DNA of 64,000 bases from Stenotrophomonas maltophilia (GTDB taxonomy: Bacteria > Pseudomonadota > Gammaproteobacteria > Xanthomonadales > Xanthomonadaceae): positions 1,253,001 through 1,317,000 of the forward strand of contig NZ_CP154630.1 of NCBI RefSeq assembly GCF_039555535.1. Direction: 5' to 3'. The notes beneath the pieces are model-generated. The model saw only the letters and a list, made by a program, of their open reading frames with translations. It had not been told where the DNA came from and ran no database searches. Both the position numbers and the translations under genes were made by a program. Of the stretch, positions 54,773 through 63,057 are shown in pieces (the first letter of the stretch is position 1; every line of letters starts with the position of its first letter).

Positions 54773-56527
54773 TTACTTCACCCCGTGCATCATCTTCTTC
54801 AGCAGCGGAGCGGCGATGAAGGCGGCCAGCGCGCAGCCGAGGCCGATCCACATCAGCAGCCAGAACAGGTGCGCATAGGCACCAGCCGCGGCGACCATGT
54901 CCAGCGATTCGCCTTCCGGCACCTCGATCGCGGCCAGCTTGCCGAACAGTGCGGCCAGCGTTTCCGAGAATGCAGTGGCCAGGAACCAGGTGCCCATCAT
55001 CAGGCTCATCACCCGCGGCACCGCCAACTGGGTCACCGCCGACAGGCCGACCGGCGACAGGCACATTTCACCGCTGGCCAGCAGGAAGTAGGCCAGCACC
55101 AGCCACCACACGCTGGCCATCTCGCCGGTGGCGCCAACCTGCTGTGCAGCCAGTGCCAGTGGGACGAATGAAAGCGCGCCGATCACCAGGCCCCAGGCCG
55201 ACTTCACCGGCTTGCCCGGCTCCCAGCCACGGCGGTCCATCCAGGTCCACAGTGCGGCGAAGGCCGGGGCCAGCAGCACCAGGAACAGGCCGCCGAGATA
55301 GGTGAGCGAGCCGGCGGTCTGCGGAATCACCAGGCAGTCGCGCACCAGCAGCACCAGCATCAGTACGACGATGGCGGCGAAGAAGGTGCGCGGCGCCGAC
55401 GACCCCGGACGGCGCTCGGACAACCGCGCGCTGACCACGAAGCCGAGCGGTGCCAGCAGCAGCGAGATGATCGACCACGGCAGCGGCGTGCCACCGGTGA
55501 TCACCAGCGACGGCACGATGTCCTTGGTCAGCAGGCGGTCGGTGAAGGTCACCCACGAGCCATAGGACTGCTCGTACATCGTGAAGAACACCAGCGCCAT
55601 GAAGATCAGCACCATCAGCGCGATCATCTGCTGGCGCTGCACCGGCGTGCACTTCGTGCCGGTGAACCAGGCGAACCAGACCAGCACGCCGCCCAGCACC
55701 ACCAGCATCAGCATCAGCGCCAGGCTGATTTCGCCGCCCAGCGCGAACGCGCCGTTGCCGGCCGCCCACATCAGCCACGCCACTGGCAGTACACCGAGCA
55801 CCGCGCACAGATAAATGAGCCATTCGCGCGGCAGTCCCAGCACCTTCTGCTTCAGCGCGGCCGGCTGTGGCGGTTCGGCATGGCCCTGCAGGTACTTCTG
55901 GCCCCACAGGAACATCGCCAGGCCGGCCAGCATGCCGATGCCGGCGGCGCCGAAGCCGTATTTCCAGCCATAGGCCTCGCCAAGGAAGCCGCACACCAGC
56001 GAGGAGAACAATGCGCCGAGGCTGATGCCGGCGTAGAACAGCGAGAAACCCGAATCGCGGCGCGGGTCGTCCTTGGCGTACAGCTTGCCGACGATGGTGG
56101 AGATGTTCGGCTTCAGGAAGCCCACGCCCATGATGATCAGCGCCAGCGACAGGTAGGTCACCGCCAGCGCGGAGGTATCGCGCACCACTTCGCCGTTGAC
56201 CCGGTAGGCCGCGTGGCCCTCGAAGGCCATGCCCAGATGGCCGAGCACCAGCAGGATGCCGCCGAACAGCACCGCCCGGCGCATGCCCAGCCAGCGGTCG
56301 GCCAGCATGCCGCCGAACACCGGGATGCAGTACACCAGGCCACCGTAGGCGCCAAGCAGGTCCAGGCCGGCCTTGTCGCCGAACAGGTGGTACTTGGTCA
56401 GGTACAGCAGCAGCAGCGCCTTCATGCCGTAGAAGGAGAAGCGCTCCCACATCTCGGTGAAGAAGCAGACGTAGACACCCTTGGGATGGCCCAGGAAATC
56501 GTCGGAAGCGATAGCGGTGGAATTCAT
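54773..56527 (-). CDS. Proton-dependent oligopeptide transporter (POT/PTR2)
   Basis: This 584-residue inner-membrane symporter has about fourteen spans. The proton-coupling motif EMWERFSFYG (residues 25-34) and GFLKPNISTIVGKLY are hallmark sequences. It brings di- and tripeptides in with protons. It converges on the S9 peptidase gene, and an OPT transporter and a second S9 peptidase follow within 6 kb. It is slightly longer than E. coli DtpA, with an extended loop after the central spans. Confidence 0.94.
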   Translation of the reverse strand: MNSTAIASDDFLGHPKGVYVCFFTEMWERFSFYGMKALLLLYLTKYHLFGDKAGLDLLGAYGGLVYCIPVFGGMLADRWLGMRRAVLFGGILLVLGHLGMAFEGHAAYRVNGEVVRDTSALAVTYLSLALIIMGVGFLKPNISTIVGKLYAKDDPRRDSGFSLFYAGISLGALFSSLVCGFLGEAYGWKYGFGAAGIGMLAGLAMFLWGQKYLQGHAEPPQPAALKQKVLGLPREWLIYLCAVLGVLPVAWLMWAAGNGAFALGGEISLALMLMLVVLGGVLVWFAWFTGTKCTPVQRQQMIALMVLIFMALVFFTMYEQSYGSWVTFTDRLLTKDIVPSLVITGGTPLPWSIISLLLAPLGFVVSARLSERRPGSSAPRTFFAAIVVLMLVLLVRDCLVIPQTAGSLTYLGGLFLVLLAPAFAALWTWMDRRGWEPGKPVKSAWGLVIGALSFVPLALAAQQVGATGEMASVWWLVLAYFLLASGEMCLSPVGLSAVTQLAVPRVMSLMMGTWFLATAFSETLAALFGKLAAIEVPEGESLDMVAAAGAYAHLFWLLMWIGLGCALAAFIAAPLLKKMMHGVK

Positions 56528-56606
56528 CGCGGAATTATAGGCCTGTGGCCCGATCCGCTTTCAGTGGATCCACGCCATGCGTGGATTGCCGGACTGGTCT
56601 GGGCGA

Positions 56607-57755
56607 TCACAGGTATCGCAACCACGGCAGATCGCGCCTTCGCGCTTTGAACCGCGCGAAGGCCCGCGTCGGCGGGTACAGCACCACCGCCAGCGCACAG
56701 GCCACCAGCAGCAGGCCGGCCACCGAATCCAGTGCGTACAGGTCACCGTGCGTCGGTCCCCAGATCGCCAGCGCGGCCAGGTACAGCCCCTTCAGCACAT
56801 ACAGGTGCAGCAGGTAGAAGAACATCGGCGCGGCGCCAATATCTGCCAGCAGGCGCAGCGCACGCGCCAGAGGTGGCCATTCGTACAGGCGCAGCAGCAA
56901 CAGGCCCACGCCCAGGGTCAGCAGCAGGAACTGCAATGACGGCGGATACTTGGTGATGTTGAGGATGCTCAGCCAGGTGCGCAGCGTCGTGGTCTGGTAC
57001 TGCCACGGTGCATCCCCGTACTGGTTGGCGAATCGCAGCAGTGCGAACAGGGCCAGCGCGCCGATGCCTGCCCACAGCAGCCAGCGCTGGCGCTGCTCTG
57101 GCGCGCGCTCGCGACCGAACCACGGCCCCATCAGGTAGCCCAGTGCGATCACCCCGATCCACGGCAGCAGCTGATAGGACGTGCGCAGGCGCAGCGCACC
57201 GGCCTCGATCCAGTCGCGCTGGTGCAGCACTTTCCACAGCACCGGCAGCAGGCCATTGCCTTGCACCCGTAAGCCGTCGAACAGGTTGTGCCCGGCCACC
57301 ACCGCGATTGCCAGCACCAGCAGGGCCGGGCGTGGCAGCCAAAGCAGCCCGGCCAGCGCGATCATGCTCAGCCCGATGGCCCAGATCACCTGCAGGTACA
57401 GCGTGTCCGGCGGCAGCTGGAAGGTCCAGGCGAAATTCACCAGGGTCAGTTCCAGCACGACCAGGAACAGCCCGCGCTTGAGCAGGAAGGCTGCGGTGGC
57501 CCGGCGCGGATCCGCCTGGCGCTGCCCGTACAGCCAGGCCGACAGGCCGGTCAACAGGACGAACACGGGCGCACACAGGTGCGCCAGCAGACGGCAGGTG
57601 AACAGCGCAGGGGAGACCGTCGCCGCGTCCATCGGGTCGCTTACCTGGTGCTGCAGGAAGAAGGTCTCGCGCACGTGGTCGAGCAACATCAACAGCATCA
57701 CGGTGCCGCGCAGCTGGTCGATGGAGGCCAGGCGGAGGGAGGGGGAAGGGACCAC
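56607..57755 (-). CDS. Membrane protein with heparan-alpha-glucosaminide acetyltransferase-like (DUF1624) domain
   Basis: This 382-residue integral membrane protein has ten or so spans and the family opening SIDQLRGTVMLLMLLDHVRE, in which the Asp-His pair is conserved. The later segment LLADIGAAPMFFYLLHLYVL is also typical. Members acetylate sugars across the membrane, but the bacterial substrate is unknown. The start is uncertain: a GTG giving MVPSPSLRLAS is proposed, and an upstream ATG would add an unrelated stretch. It is probably transcribed alone. Confidence 0.82.
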   Translation of the reverse strand: MVPSPSLRLASIDQLRGTVMLLMLLDHVRETFFLQHQVSDPMDAATVSPALFTCRLLAHLCAPVFVLLTGLSAWLYGQRQADPRRATAAFLLKRGLFLVVLELTLVNFAWTFQLPPDTLYLQVIWAIGLSMIALAGLLWLPRPALLVLAIAVVAGHNLFDGLRVQGNGLLPVLWKVLHQRDWIEAGALRLRTSYQLLPWIGVIALGYLMGPWFGRERAPEQRQRWLLWAGIGALALFALLRFANQYGDAPWQYQTTTLRTWLSILNITKYPPSLQFLLLTLGVGLLLLRLYEWPPLARALRLLADIGAAPMFFYLLHLYVLKGLYLAALAIWGPTHGDLYALDSVAGLLLVACALAVVLYPPTRAFARFKARRRDLPWLRYL

Positions 57756-57811
57756 GTGGGATGCTCGACCGGCGTGACAGGATATAACATAACGTTCTGC
57801 CGCGTAGCCCG

Positions 57812-58327
57812 TCAGGGTTGGCAGACAGCTGCGCTCCAACCCGTCCGCTTGTCGTACCTGATGGGGATCACCCGAGTCGATCCGTCAGGCGCAGCTTTCA
57901 GGCAGAACTTCGCCGTGTAGCCCCTGATTGGGCCATTGGTGGGAGCGTTGAGGTAGACCTCATACAAGGTTGCAGGAATCAATGGCTGTGGAGAGGTGCG
58001 CAGCGTGGCCGAGGCTGGCAGATCACCGTAGACGATGCACTGGCCCGGCGCCAAAGGCTCTGCGGGAGTCAGGTCGTACATGAACGACCATGCCTTCACC
58101 GTGTCGTGGTGATAGACCATCACCGCTTGCAGGATACGGGGCGATCGGACCCATTCCAGTGCCCGCGGAGGCAGGCCGAAACAAGGTATTCCTTCCCGAT
58201 CCTCGATCACCGCGGTGCCAAACCCGCTGTAGGCGTTGACGTTGCCTATACCCAGCAGCAGGCACAGCATCGCGCCCGCTGCAACGAGGAAGGCTCGCAT
58301 CATCGTGATCAATGGTGCGTCTGCCAT
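57812..58327 (-). CDS. Secreted hypothetical protein
   Basis: I do not recognise this 171-residue protein. A hydrophobic signal (FLVAAGAMLCLLLGIGNVNA) leads a mature region with four cysteines, at IPCFGLP, GQCIVYG, KFCLKAA and a terminal AVCQP, probably paired in disulfides. The ATG has AAGGAG ten bases upstream; a longer frame extends 30 residues with no such site. The remainder is beta-rich and of unknown role. It lies upstream of the DUF1624 gene on the same strand with a gap of 56 bp. Confidence 0.75.
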   Translation of the reverse strand: MADAPLITMMRAFLVAAGAMLCLLLGIGNVNAYSGFGTAVIEDREGIPCFGLPPRALEWVRSPRILQAVMVYHHDTVKAWSFMYDLTPAEPLAPGQCIVYGDLPASATLRTSPQPLIPATLYEVYLNAPTNGPIRGYTAKFCLKAAPDGSTRVIPIRYDKRTGWSAAVCQP

Positions 58328-58654
58328 GCGGTCTCCTTGCCGACGATGTGTTGGTGGCAGTGCACGGTGTTGGATTCCGGGAATCGACTCAAGCAGGCGC
58401 TGAGCCGCAAACCCCATCGCCTGGCACGCATCGCCCGGTGGGCCGGGGGCGTCGGGGGATTGGGGTCAAGGGACCCCCGCTCCGACAAACCGGTGCACTG
58501 TGCACAACTTGGTCAAACACGACACATCTGAAGGGGCCAAGGGCCTGCTGGGGCGCAGTGCTGGGCGAGGGCTTGCCAGCCGGTACCAACCGCACTGGAC
58601 TTGCCGCCCCCTGAACGCTAGCGTGGCAGGGATTTTTTGCCAGCAGGGGCTTCC
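58328..58654. other. Intergenic region with small hairpins, no gene
   Basis: I found no convincing gene here. A short stem GGGGTC...GACCCC lies near 58462-58478, and a T-rich stretch (GGGATTTTTTGCC) sits just ahead of the OPT transporter start. The region presumably holds the promoters of the divergent genes on its two sides. Confidence 0.6.
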
Positions 58655-60619
58655 ATGAACCACGACGCTGCGCCCAAGCAGCTCACCTTCCGCGCAGTGG
58701 CCCTGGCCATCGTGCTGGCGGTGGTGCTGTCGGCCGCAAACGCCTACCTCGGTCTGTTCGCAGGCCTGACCATCGCCACCGCCATTCCCGCCGCGGTGAT
58801 TTCCATGGGCGTGCTGCGCCTGCTGGGCGGTGGCTCCATCCTTGAAAACAACATCGTGCAGACCGGTGCCTCGGCCGGCTCGTCGATCGCCGCGGGTGTG
58901 ATCTTTACGATTCCGGCGCTGGTGATCATGGGCTACTGGCCGGACTTCAAGTACTGGTGGGTGCTGGGCATCGCCGGCCTGGGCGGCCTGCTGGGCGTGC
59001 TGTTCTCGGTGCCTCTGCGCCGTTCGATGATCGTCGAAGACCCGCTGCCGTTCCCGGAAGGCAAGGCCGCGGCCGAAGTGCTCAAGGCCGGTGAGAACCC
59101 GGGCCCGGGCCTGAAGATCCTCGGCCTGTCGGCGGTGATCGGTGCGTTCGTGAAGCTGGCCGCGGAAAGCGGCATGCGCCTGATCCCGGACGCCTGGGCC
59201 ACCTCGGCCTATGTCGGCAGCTCCAAGGTCACCGCCTTCATCGGCACCAACCTGTCGCCGGCGCTGCTGGGCGTGGGCTACATCGTCGGCCTCAACGTCG
59301 GCATCGTGGTGGTGTCCGGCTCGATCCTGACCTGGCACATCGCCATCCCGATCTACCAGGCGTTCTTCATGAACACCGATCCGGCATTGGCCGCGTCGGT
59401 TGCCGCAGCGTCCTCCACCGAAGCCGCGTTCGCCATCTGGGGCGCGAAGATGCGTTACCTGGGCGTTGGCGCCATGCTGATCGGTGGCATCTGGACCCTG
59501 ATCTCGCTGCGCAAGTCGCTGCTGAACGGCGTCAAGAGTGGCTTCGCCGCTGCCCGCAAGAGCGGTGGCCCGGTGCTGGCGCACACCGAGCGCGACCTGC
59601 CGATGAAGTGGATGCTGGTCGCCCTGGTGGCCTTCGTGCTGCCGCTGCTGGCCCTGTACCAGGCCATCGTCGGCCAGTGGCACGTGTCGATCCCGATGAC
59701 CCTCATCATGATCGTCGCCGGCTTCCTGTTCGTGTCGGTCTCGGCCTACCTGGCCGGCCTGATCGGTTCGTCCAACAACCCGGTTTCGGGCATCACCATC
59801 TCCACCATCCTGTTCGCCTCGGCCGTGCTGGTCGTGCTGCTCGGTGCCGATGGCCTGAAGCCGGTCGGTGCTGGCGGTGCGCCGCTGGGTGCGGTGGCCG
59901 CGATCATGATCGGTGCGGTGGTGTGCTGCGCCGCCGCGGTCGGCGGTGACAACCTGCAGGACCTCAAGGCCGGCTACATCGTCGGTGCCACCCCGTGGAA
60001 GCAGCAGCTGATGCTGGGCATCGGTGCGTTCTCGTGCGCGCTGATCATGGCCCCGGTGCTGAACCTGCTGGCCACCGCCTACGGCATCGGCGTGAAGTCC
60101 GAGCTGCATCCGAACGCGCTGGCTGCGCCGCAGGCCAACCTGATGGCCTCGGTGGCCAAGGGCCTGTTCGGTGGCGAACTGCCGTGGACCTTCATCGGCA
60201 TCGGTGCCGTGGTCGGCGCCGCCATCATCGCCTTCGACAGCTGGCTGAAGGCGCGCAACGCCCGCTTCCGCGTGCCGGTGCTGGCCGCCGCCATCGGTAT
60301 CTACCTGCCGCTGGAGCTGATGGTGCCGATCTTCCTTGGTGGCCTGATCGCCTACCTGGTCGAGCGCTTCCACAAGGTGCGTGCCGATGACGAGGAAGGC
60401 CGCGACCGCGTGCACAAGCCAGGCGTGCTGTTCGCCGCCGGCCTGATCACCGGCGAGGCGCTGATGGGCATCGCCATCGCGATTCCGATCGTGGTCAGCA
60501 GCCGCGCCGACGTGCTGGCCGTGCCGTTCCACCTGCCGGGCGCACAGTGGATCGGCCTGGCCGTGCTGTTCCTGGTCGGCTGGCTGATCTACCGCACCGG
60601 CAAGCGCGCAGTCGCGTAA
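58655..60619 (+). CDS. OPT-family oligopeptide transporter
   Basis: This 654-residue inner-membrane transporter has sixteen or so spans. The OPT motif NAYLGLFAGLTIATAIPAAV near the N-terminus and ENNIVQTGASAGSSIAAGVI are diagnostic, and LVSVSAYLAGLIGSSNNPVS is another family signature (seen as VSVSAYLAGLIGSSNNPVSG). It takes up oligopeptides or metal-peptide complexes. The start MNHDAAPKQL has AGGGG before it, while an earlier ATG adds six unlikely residues. It is flanked by S9 peptidase genes. Confidence 0.94.
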   Translation: MNHDAAPKQLTFRAVALAIVLAVVLSAANAYLGLFAGLTIATAIPAAVISMGVLRLLGGGSILENNIVQTGASAGSSIAAGVIFTIPALVIMGYWPDFKYWWVLGIAGLGGLLGVLFSVPLRRSMIVEDPLPFPEGKAAAEVLKAGENPGPGLKILGLSAVIGAFVKLAAESGMRLIPDAWATSAYVGSSKVTAFIGTNLSPALLGVGYIVGLNVGIVVVSGSILTWHIAIPIYQAFFMNTDPALAASVAAASSTEAAFAIWGAKMRYLGVGAMLIGGIWTLISLRKSLLNGVKSGFAAARKSGGPVLAHTERDLPMKWMLVALVAFVLPLLALYQAIVGQWHVSIPMTLIMIVAGFLFVSVSAYLAGLIGSSNNPVSGITISTILFASAVLVVLLGADGLKPVGAGGAPLGAVAAIMIGAVVCCAAAVGGDNLQDLKAGYIVGATPWKQQLMLGIGAFSCALIMAPVLNLLATAYGIGVKSELHPNALAAPQANLMASVAKGLFGGELPWTFIGIGAVVGAAIIAFDSWLKARNARFRVPVLAAAIGIYLPLELMVPIFLGGLIAYLVERFHKVRADDEEGRDRVHKPGVLFAAGLITGEALMGIAIAIPIVVSSRADVLAVPFHLPGAQWIGLAVLFLVGWLIYRTGKRAVA

Positions 60620-60626
60620 GCAATGC

Positions 60627-60716
60627 GGTCGGATCCCTTCCCGCAGGAAGGGCTCTGACCCCGCGCTGACAGCGTCTGGGGTCAGAGCCGATTCCGCCGG
60701 AATCGGATCCGACCCC
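60627..60716. repeat. Two head-to-head GGGGTCAGAGCC palindromes
   Basis: The first copy at 60627-60662 is oriented to the left (GGTCGGATCC...GGGCTCTGACCCC). The second, at 60678-60716, points the other way (GGGGTCAGAGCC...GGATCCGACCCC). A 15-bp spacer separates them. Together they form one large inverted repeat just after the OPT gene. Confidence 0.82.
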
Positions 60717-60726
60717 GGTGTCCCCG

Positions 60727-60750
60727 CAAACCCCGCCCCGGCGGGGTTTG
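60727..60750 (+). terminator. Rho-independent terminator of the OPT gene
   Basis: The stem AAACCCCGCC/GGCGGGGTTT with its CCCG loop is followed by TGCTGTTTCT. It lies about 110 bp after the OPT stop, beyond the repeat pair, and so closes the OPT unit. Confidence 0.75.
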
Positions 60751-60851
60751 CTGTTTCTGGCGGCTGCCCGCCCGCAGCCATGACCGATGGCCTTGGCAGC
60801 CCCGGCCGCACGGGCCTAACATCGGTTTTTTGCCGTCCTGCGGAGACCCCG

Positions 60852-62930
60852 ATGAAACTGCGTCATGCCCTGCTGCCACTGAGCCTGCTGGCCGCCCTGC
60901 CCAGCGTTGCCGCTGCCCGTGGCCTGGAAGTCCGCGACATGGTGGCCATGGACCGCGTCTCCGCGCCGGTACTGACCGCTGACGGCGGCACCGTGGTGTT
61001 CGCCAAGCGCAGCGTCGACGCCAACCTGAAGGCCTCCACCGCGCTGTTCGCACGCAACCTGCGCACCCGCGATGCGGCGCCGCCGAAGCAGATCACCCCG
61101 GCTGGCTGGAGCGTCAATTCTGCTTCGCTGTCGGCCGATGGCCAGACCGTGTACTTCCTCAGCGCCAAGAACGGCAGCCAGCAGCTGTACGCGCAGCCGA
61201 TCAGCGGCGGTGCTCCGCGCCAGCTGACCGACTTCCCGGTGGACGTGGACAGCTACCACGTGTCGCCGCAGGACGACCGCGTGCTGTTCAGCGCCGGCGT
61301 GTTCCAGGCCTGCGCCTCGGACCTGGCCTGCACCGAAAAGAAGCTGAAGGATGTAGCCGGCGCCAAGGCCAGCGGCAAGGTCTTCGATTCGCTGTTCGTG
61401 CGCCACTGGGATACCTGGAACGACGGCCGCCGCAACACCCTGTTCGTGGCGCCGCTGCCGGCAGCCAAAGCCGGCGCGGTCAAGGGCGCTTCGGCGCTGA
61501 GCGCGACCATCGATGGCGACGCGCCGTCCAAGCCGTTCGGTGGCAATGACGATTTCGCGTGGTCGCCGGATGGTGCCAGCGTGGTGGCCAGCATCCGCGT
61601 GGCCGGCAAGCAGGAGCCGTGGTCGACCAACTTCGACCTGTACCGCTTCGACGCTGCGGGCAAGCAGGCACCGGTCAACCTGACCGCGTCCAACCCGGCC
61701 TGGGATGCCGGCCCGGTGTTCAGCGCCGACGGCAAGACCCTGTTCTACCGTGCGATGAAGCGCCCGGGCTTCGAAGCCGACCGCTTCGGCCTGATGGCGA
61801 TGGACCTGGCCAGCGGCAAGACCCGCGAGATCGCCCCGCAGTGGGATCGTTCGGCCGGTGGCATCGCCCTGTCCGCCGACGGCGCCAGCATCTACACCAC
61901 CGCCGATGACCTTGGCGAGCACCCGCTGTTCCAGATCGACGTGGCCAGCGGCAAGGCTACCAGGCTGATCGGCGACGGCAGCGTGACCTCGGTCGACGTG
62001 GCCGGCACCAGCGTGGCCATCACCCGCAACAGCCTGAAGAGCAACGACCAGGTGCTGGTCGGCCTGCTCCCGGCCGCGGGCCAGCCGATCGGCGAGCTGC
62101 GCGCGCTGACCCCAGCCGCTGGCGACGTACTGAAGGACGTGTCCTTCGGCGACTACGAGCAGTTCGAGTTCAAGGGCTGGAACAACGACACCGTGCACGG
62201 CTACGTGGTCAAGCCGCACAACTACCAGGAAGGCAAGTCCTACCCGGTCGCATTCCTGATCCACGGCGGTCCGCAGGGCAGTTTCGGCAACGGCTGGAGC
62301 TATCGCTGGAACCCGCAGACCTACGCGGGCCAGGGCTACGCGGTGGTGATGATCGACTTCCACGGTTCCACTGGCTACGGCCAGGCCTTCACCGATGCGA
62401 TCAGCCAGCACTGGGGCGACCGCCCGCTGGAAGACCTGCAGAAGGGCTGGGACGCGGCGCTGAAGAAGTATTCCTTCCTCAACGGTGAAAAGGCCTGTGC
62501 GCTGGGCGCCAGCTACGGCGGCTTCATGGTCAACTGGATCGCCGGCAACTGGAACAGCCCGTTCAAGTGCCTGGTCAACCATGACGGCGTGTTCGACCAG
62601 CGCATGATGGGTTACGCCACCGAAGAACTGTGGTTCACCGAGTGGGAGCAGGGCGGTACGCCGTACCAGAAGGCGGCGAACTATGAGAAGTTCAACCCGG
62701 TCAACCACGTGGCCGACTGGAAGAAGCCGATCCTGGTGATCCACGGCCAGCAGGACTTCCGCATTCCGGTCGAGCAGGGCCTGGCTGCGTTCACCGCTGC
62801 CCAGCGCCAGGGCATCGAATCGAAGTTCCTGTACTTCCCGGATGAGAACCACTGGGTGCTGAAGCCGAACAACAGCATCCTGTGGCACGACACCGTCAAT
62901 GCCTGGCTGAAGCAGCACATCGGCGAATAA
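60852..62930 (+). CDS. Secreted S9C-type dipeptidyl peptidase-like enzyme
   Basis: This 692-residue periplasmic peptidase has a Sec signal (LLPLSLLAALPSVAAA). A seven-bladed-like propeller (about 30-430) and an alpha/beta-hydrolase domain follow. The triad is Ser554 in GASYGGF, Asp635 in GQQDFRIP and His667 in ENHWV. FLIHGGPQGSFGNGW gives the oxyanion region. It resembles dipeptidyl-peptidase 5 enzymes, which cut after hydrophobic residues. It lies between the OPT transporter and a DUF819 gene on the same strand. Confidence 0.93.
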   Translation: MKLRHALLPLSLLAALPSVAAARGLEVRDMVAMDRVSAPVLTADGGTVVFAKRSVDANLKASTALFARNLRTRDAAPPKQITPAGWSVNSASLSADGQTVYFLSAKNGSQQLYAQPISGGAPRQLTDFPVDVDSYHVSPQDDRVLFSAGVFQACASDLACTEKKLKDVAGAKASGKVFDSLFVRHWDTWNDGRRNTLFVAPLPAAKAGAVKGASALSATIDGDAPSKPFGGNDDFAWSPDGASVVASIRVAGKQEPWSTNFDLYRFDAAGKQAPVNLTASNPAWDAGPVFSADGKTLFYRAMKRPGFEADRFGLMAMDLASGKTREIAPQWDRSAGGIALSADGASIYTTADDLGEHPLFQIDVASGKATRLIGDGSVTSVDVAGTSVAITRNSLKSNDQVLVGLLPAAGQPIGELRALTPAAGDVLKDVSFGDYEQFEFKGWNNDTVHGYVVKPHNYQEGKSYPVAFLIHGGPQGSFGNGWSYRWNPQTYAGQGYAVVMIDFHGSTGYGQAFTDAISQHWGDRPLEDLQKGWDAALKKYSFLNGEKACALGASYGGFMVNWIAGNWNSPFKCLVNHDGVFDQRMMGYATEELWFTEWEQGGTPYQKAANYEKFNPVNHVADWKKPILVIHGQQDFRIPVEQGLAAFTAAQRQGIESKFLYFPDENHWVLKPNNSILWHDTVNAWLKQHIGE

Positions 62931-62939
62931 GCCGGTCCA

Positions 62940-62961
62940 GCGCCGCCCCCCGGGGCGGCGC
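62940..62961 (+). terminator. Hairpin after the S9C peptidase gene
   Basis: The perfect palindrome GCGCCGCCCCC/CGGGGCGGCGC lies 9 bp after the stop codon. T-rich DNA (TCTGCTTGTTG) follows, so it probably terminates the peptidase transcript. Confidence 0.7.
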
Positions 62962-62971
62962 TCTGCTTGTT

Positions 62972-63045
62972 GTAGAGCCGAGCCATGCTCGGCTGCTCTG
63001 TGCCTCCTTTCCCGCCAACAGCAGCCGAGCATGGCTCGGCTCTAC
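62972..63045. repeat. SMAG/GTAG inverted pair
   Basis: The pair runs GTAGAGCCGAGCCATGCTCGG ... GGCTCGGCTCTAC with a 32-bp spacer. Its right edge touches an in-frame ATG of the DUF819 gene. Confidence 0.92.
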
Positions 63046-63057
63046 ATGAGCGCATGC

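Noticed and set aside
58466..60811. 781-codon leftward frame antisense to the OPT gene
   Set aside because: His/Arg/Asp/Gln-rich composition typical of antisense translation; the OPT protein on the other strand has hallmark motifs.
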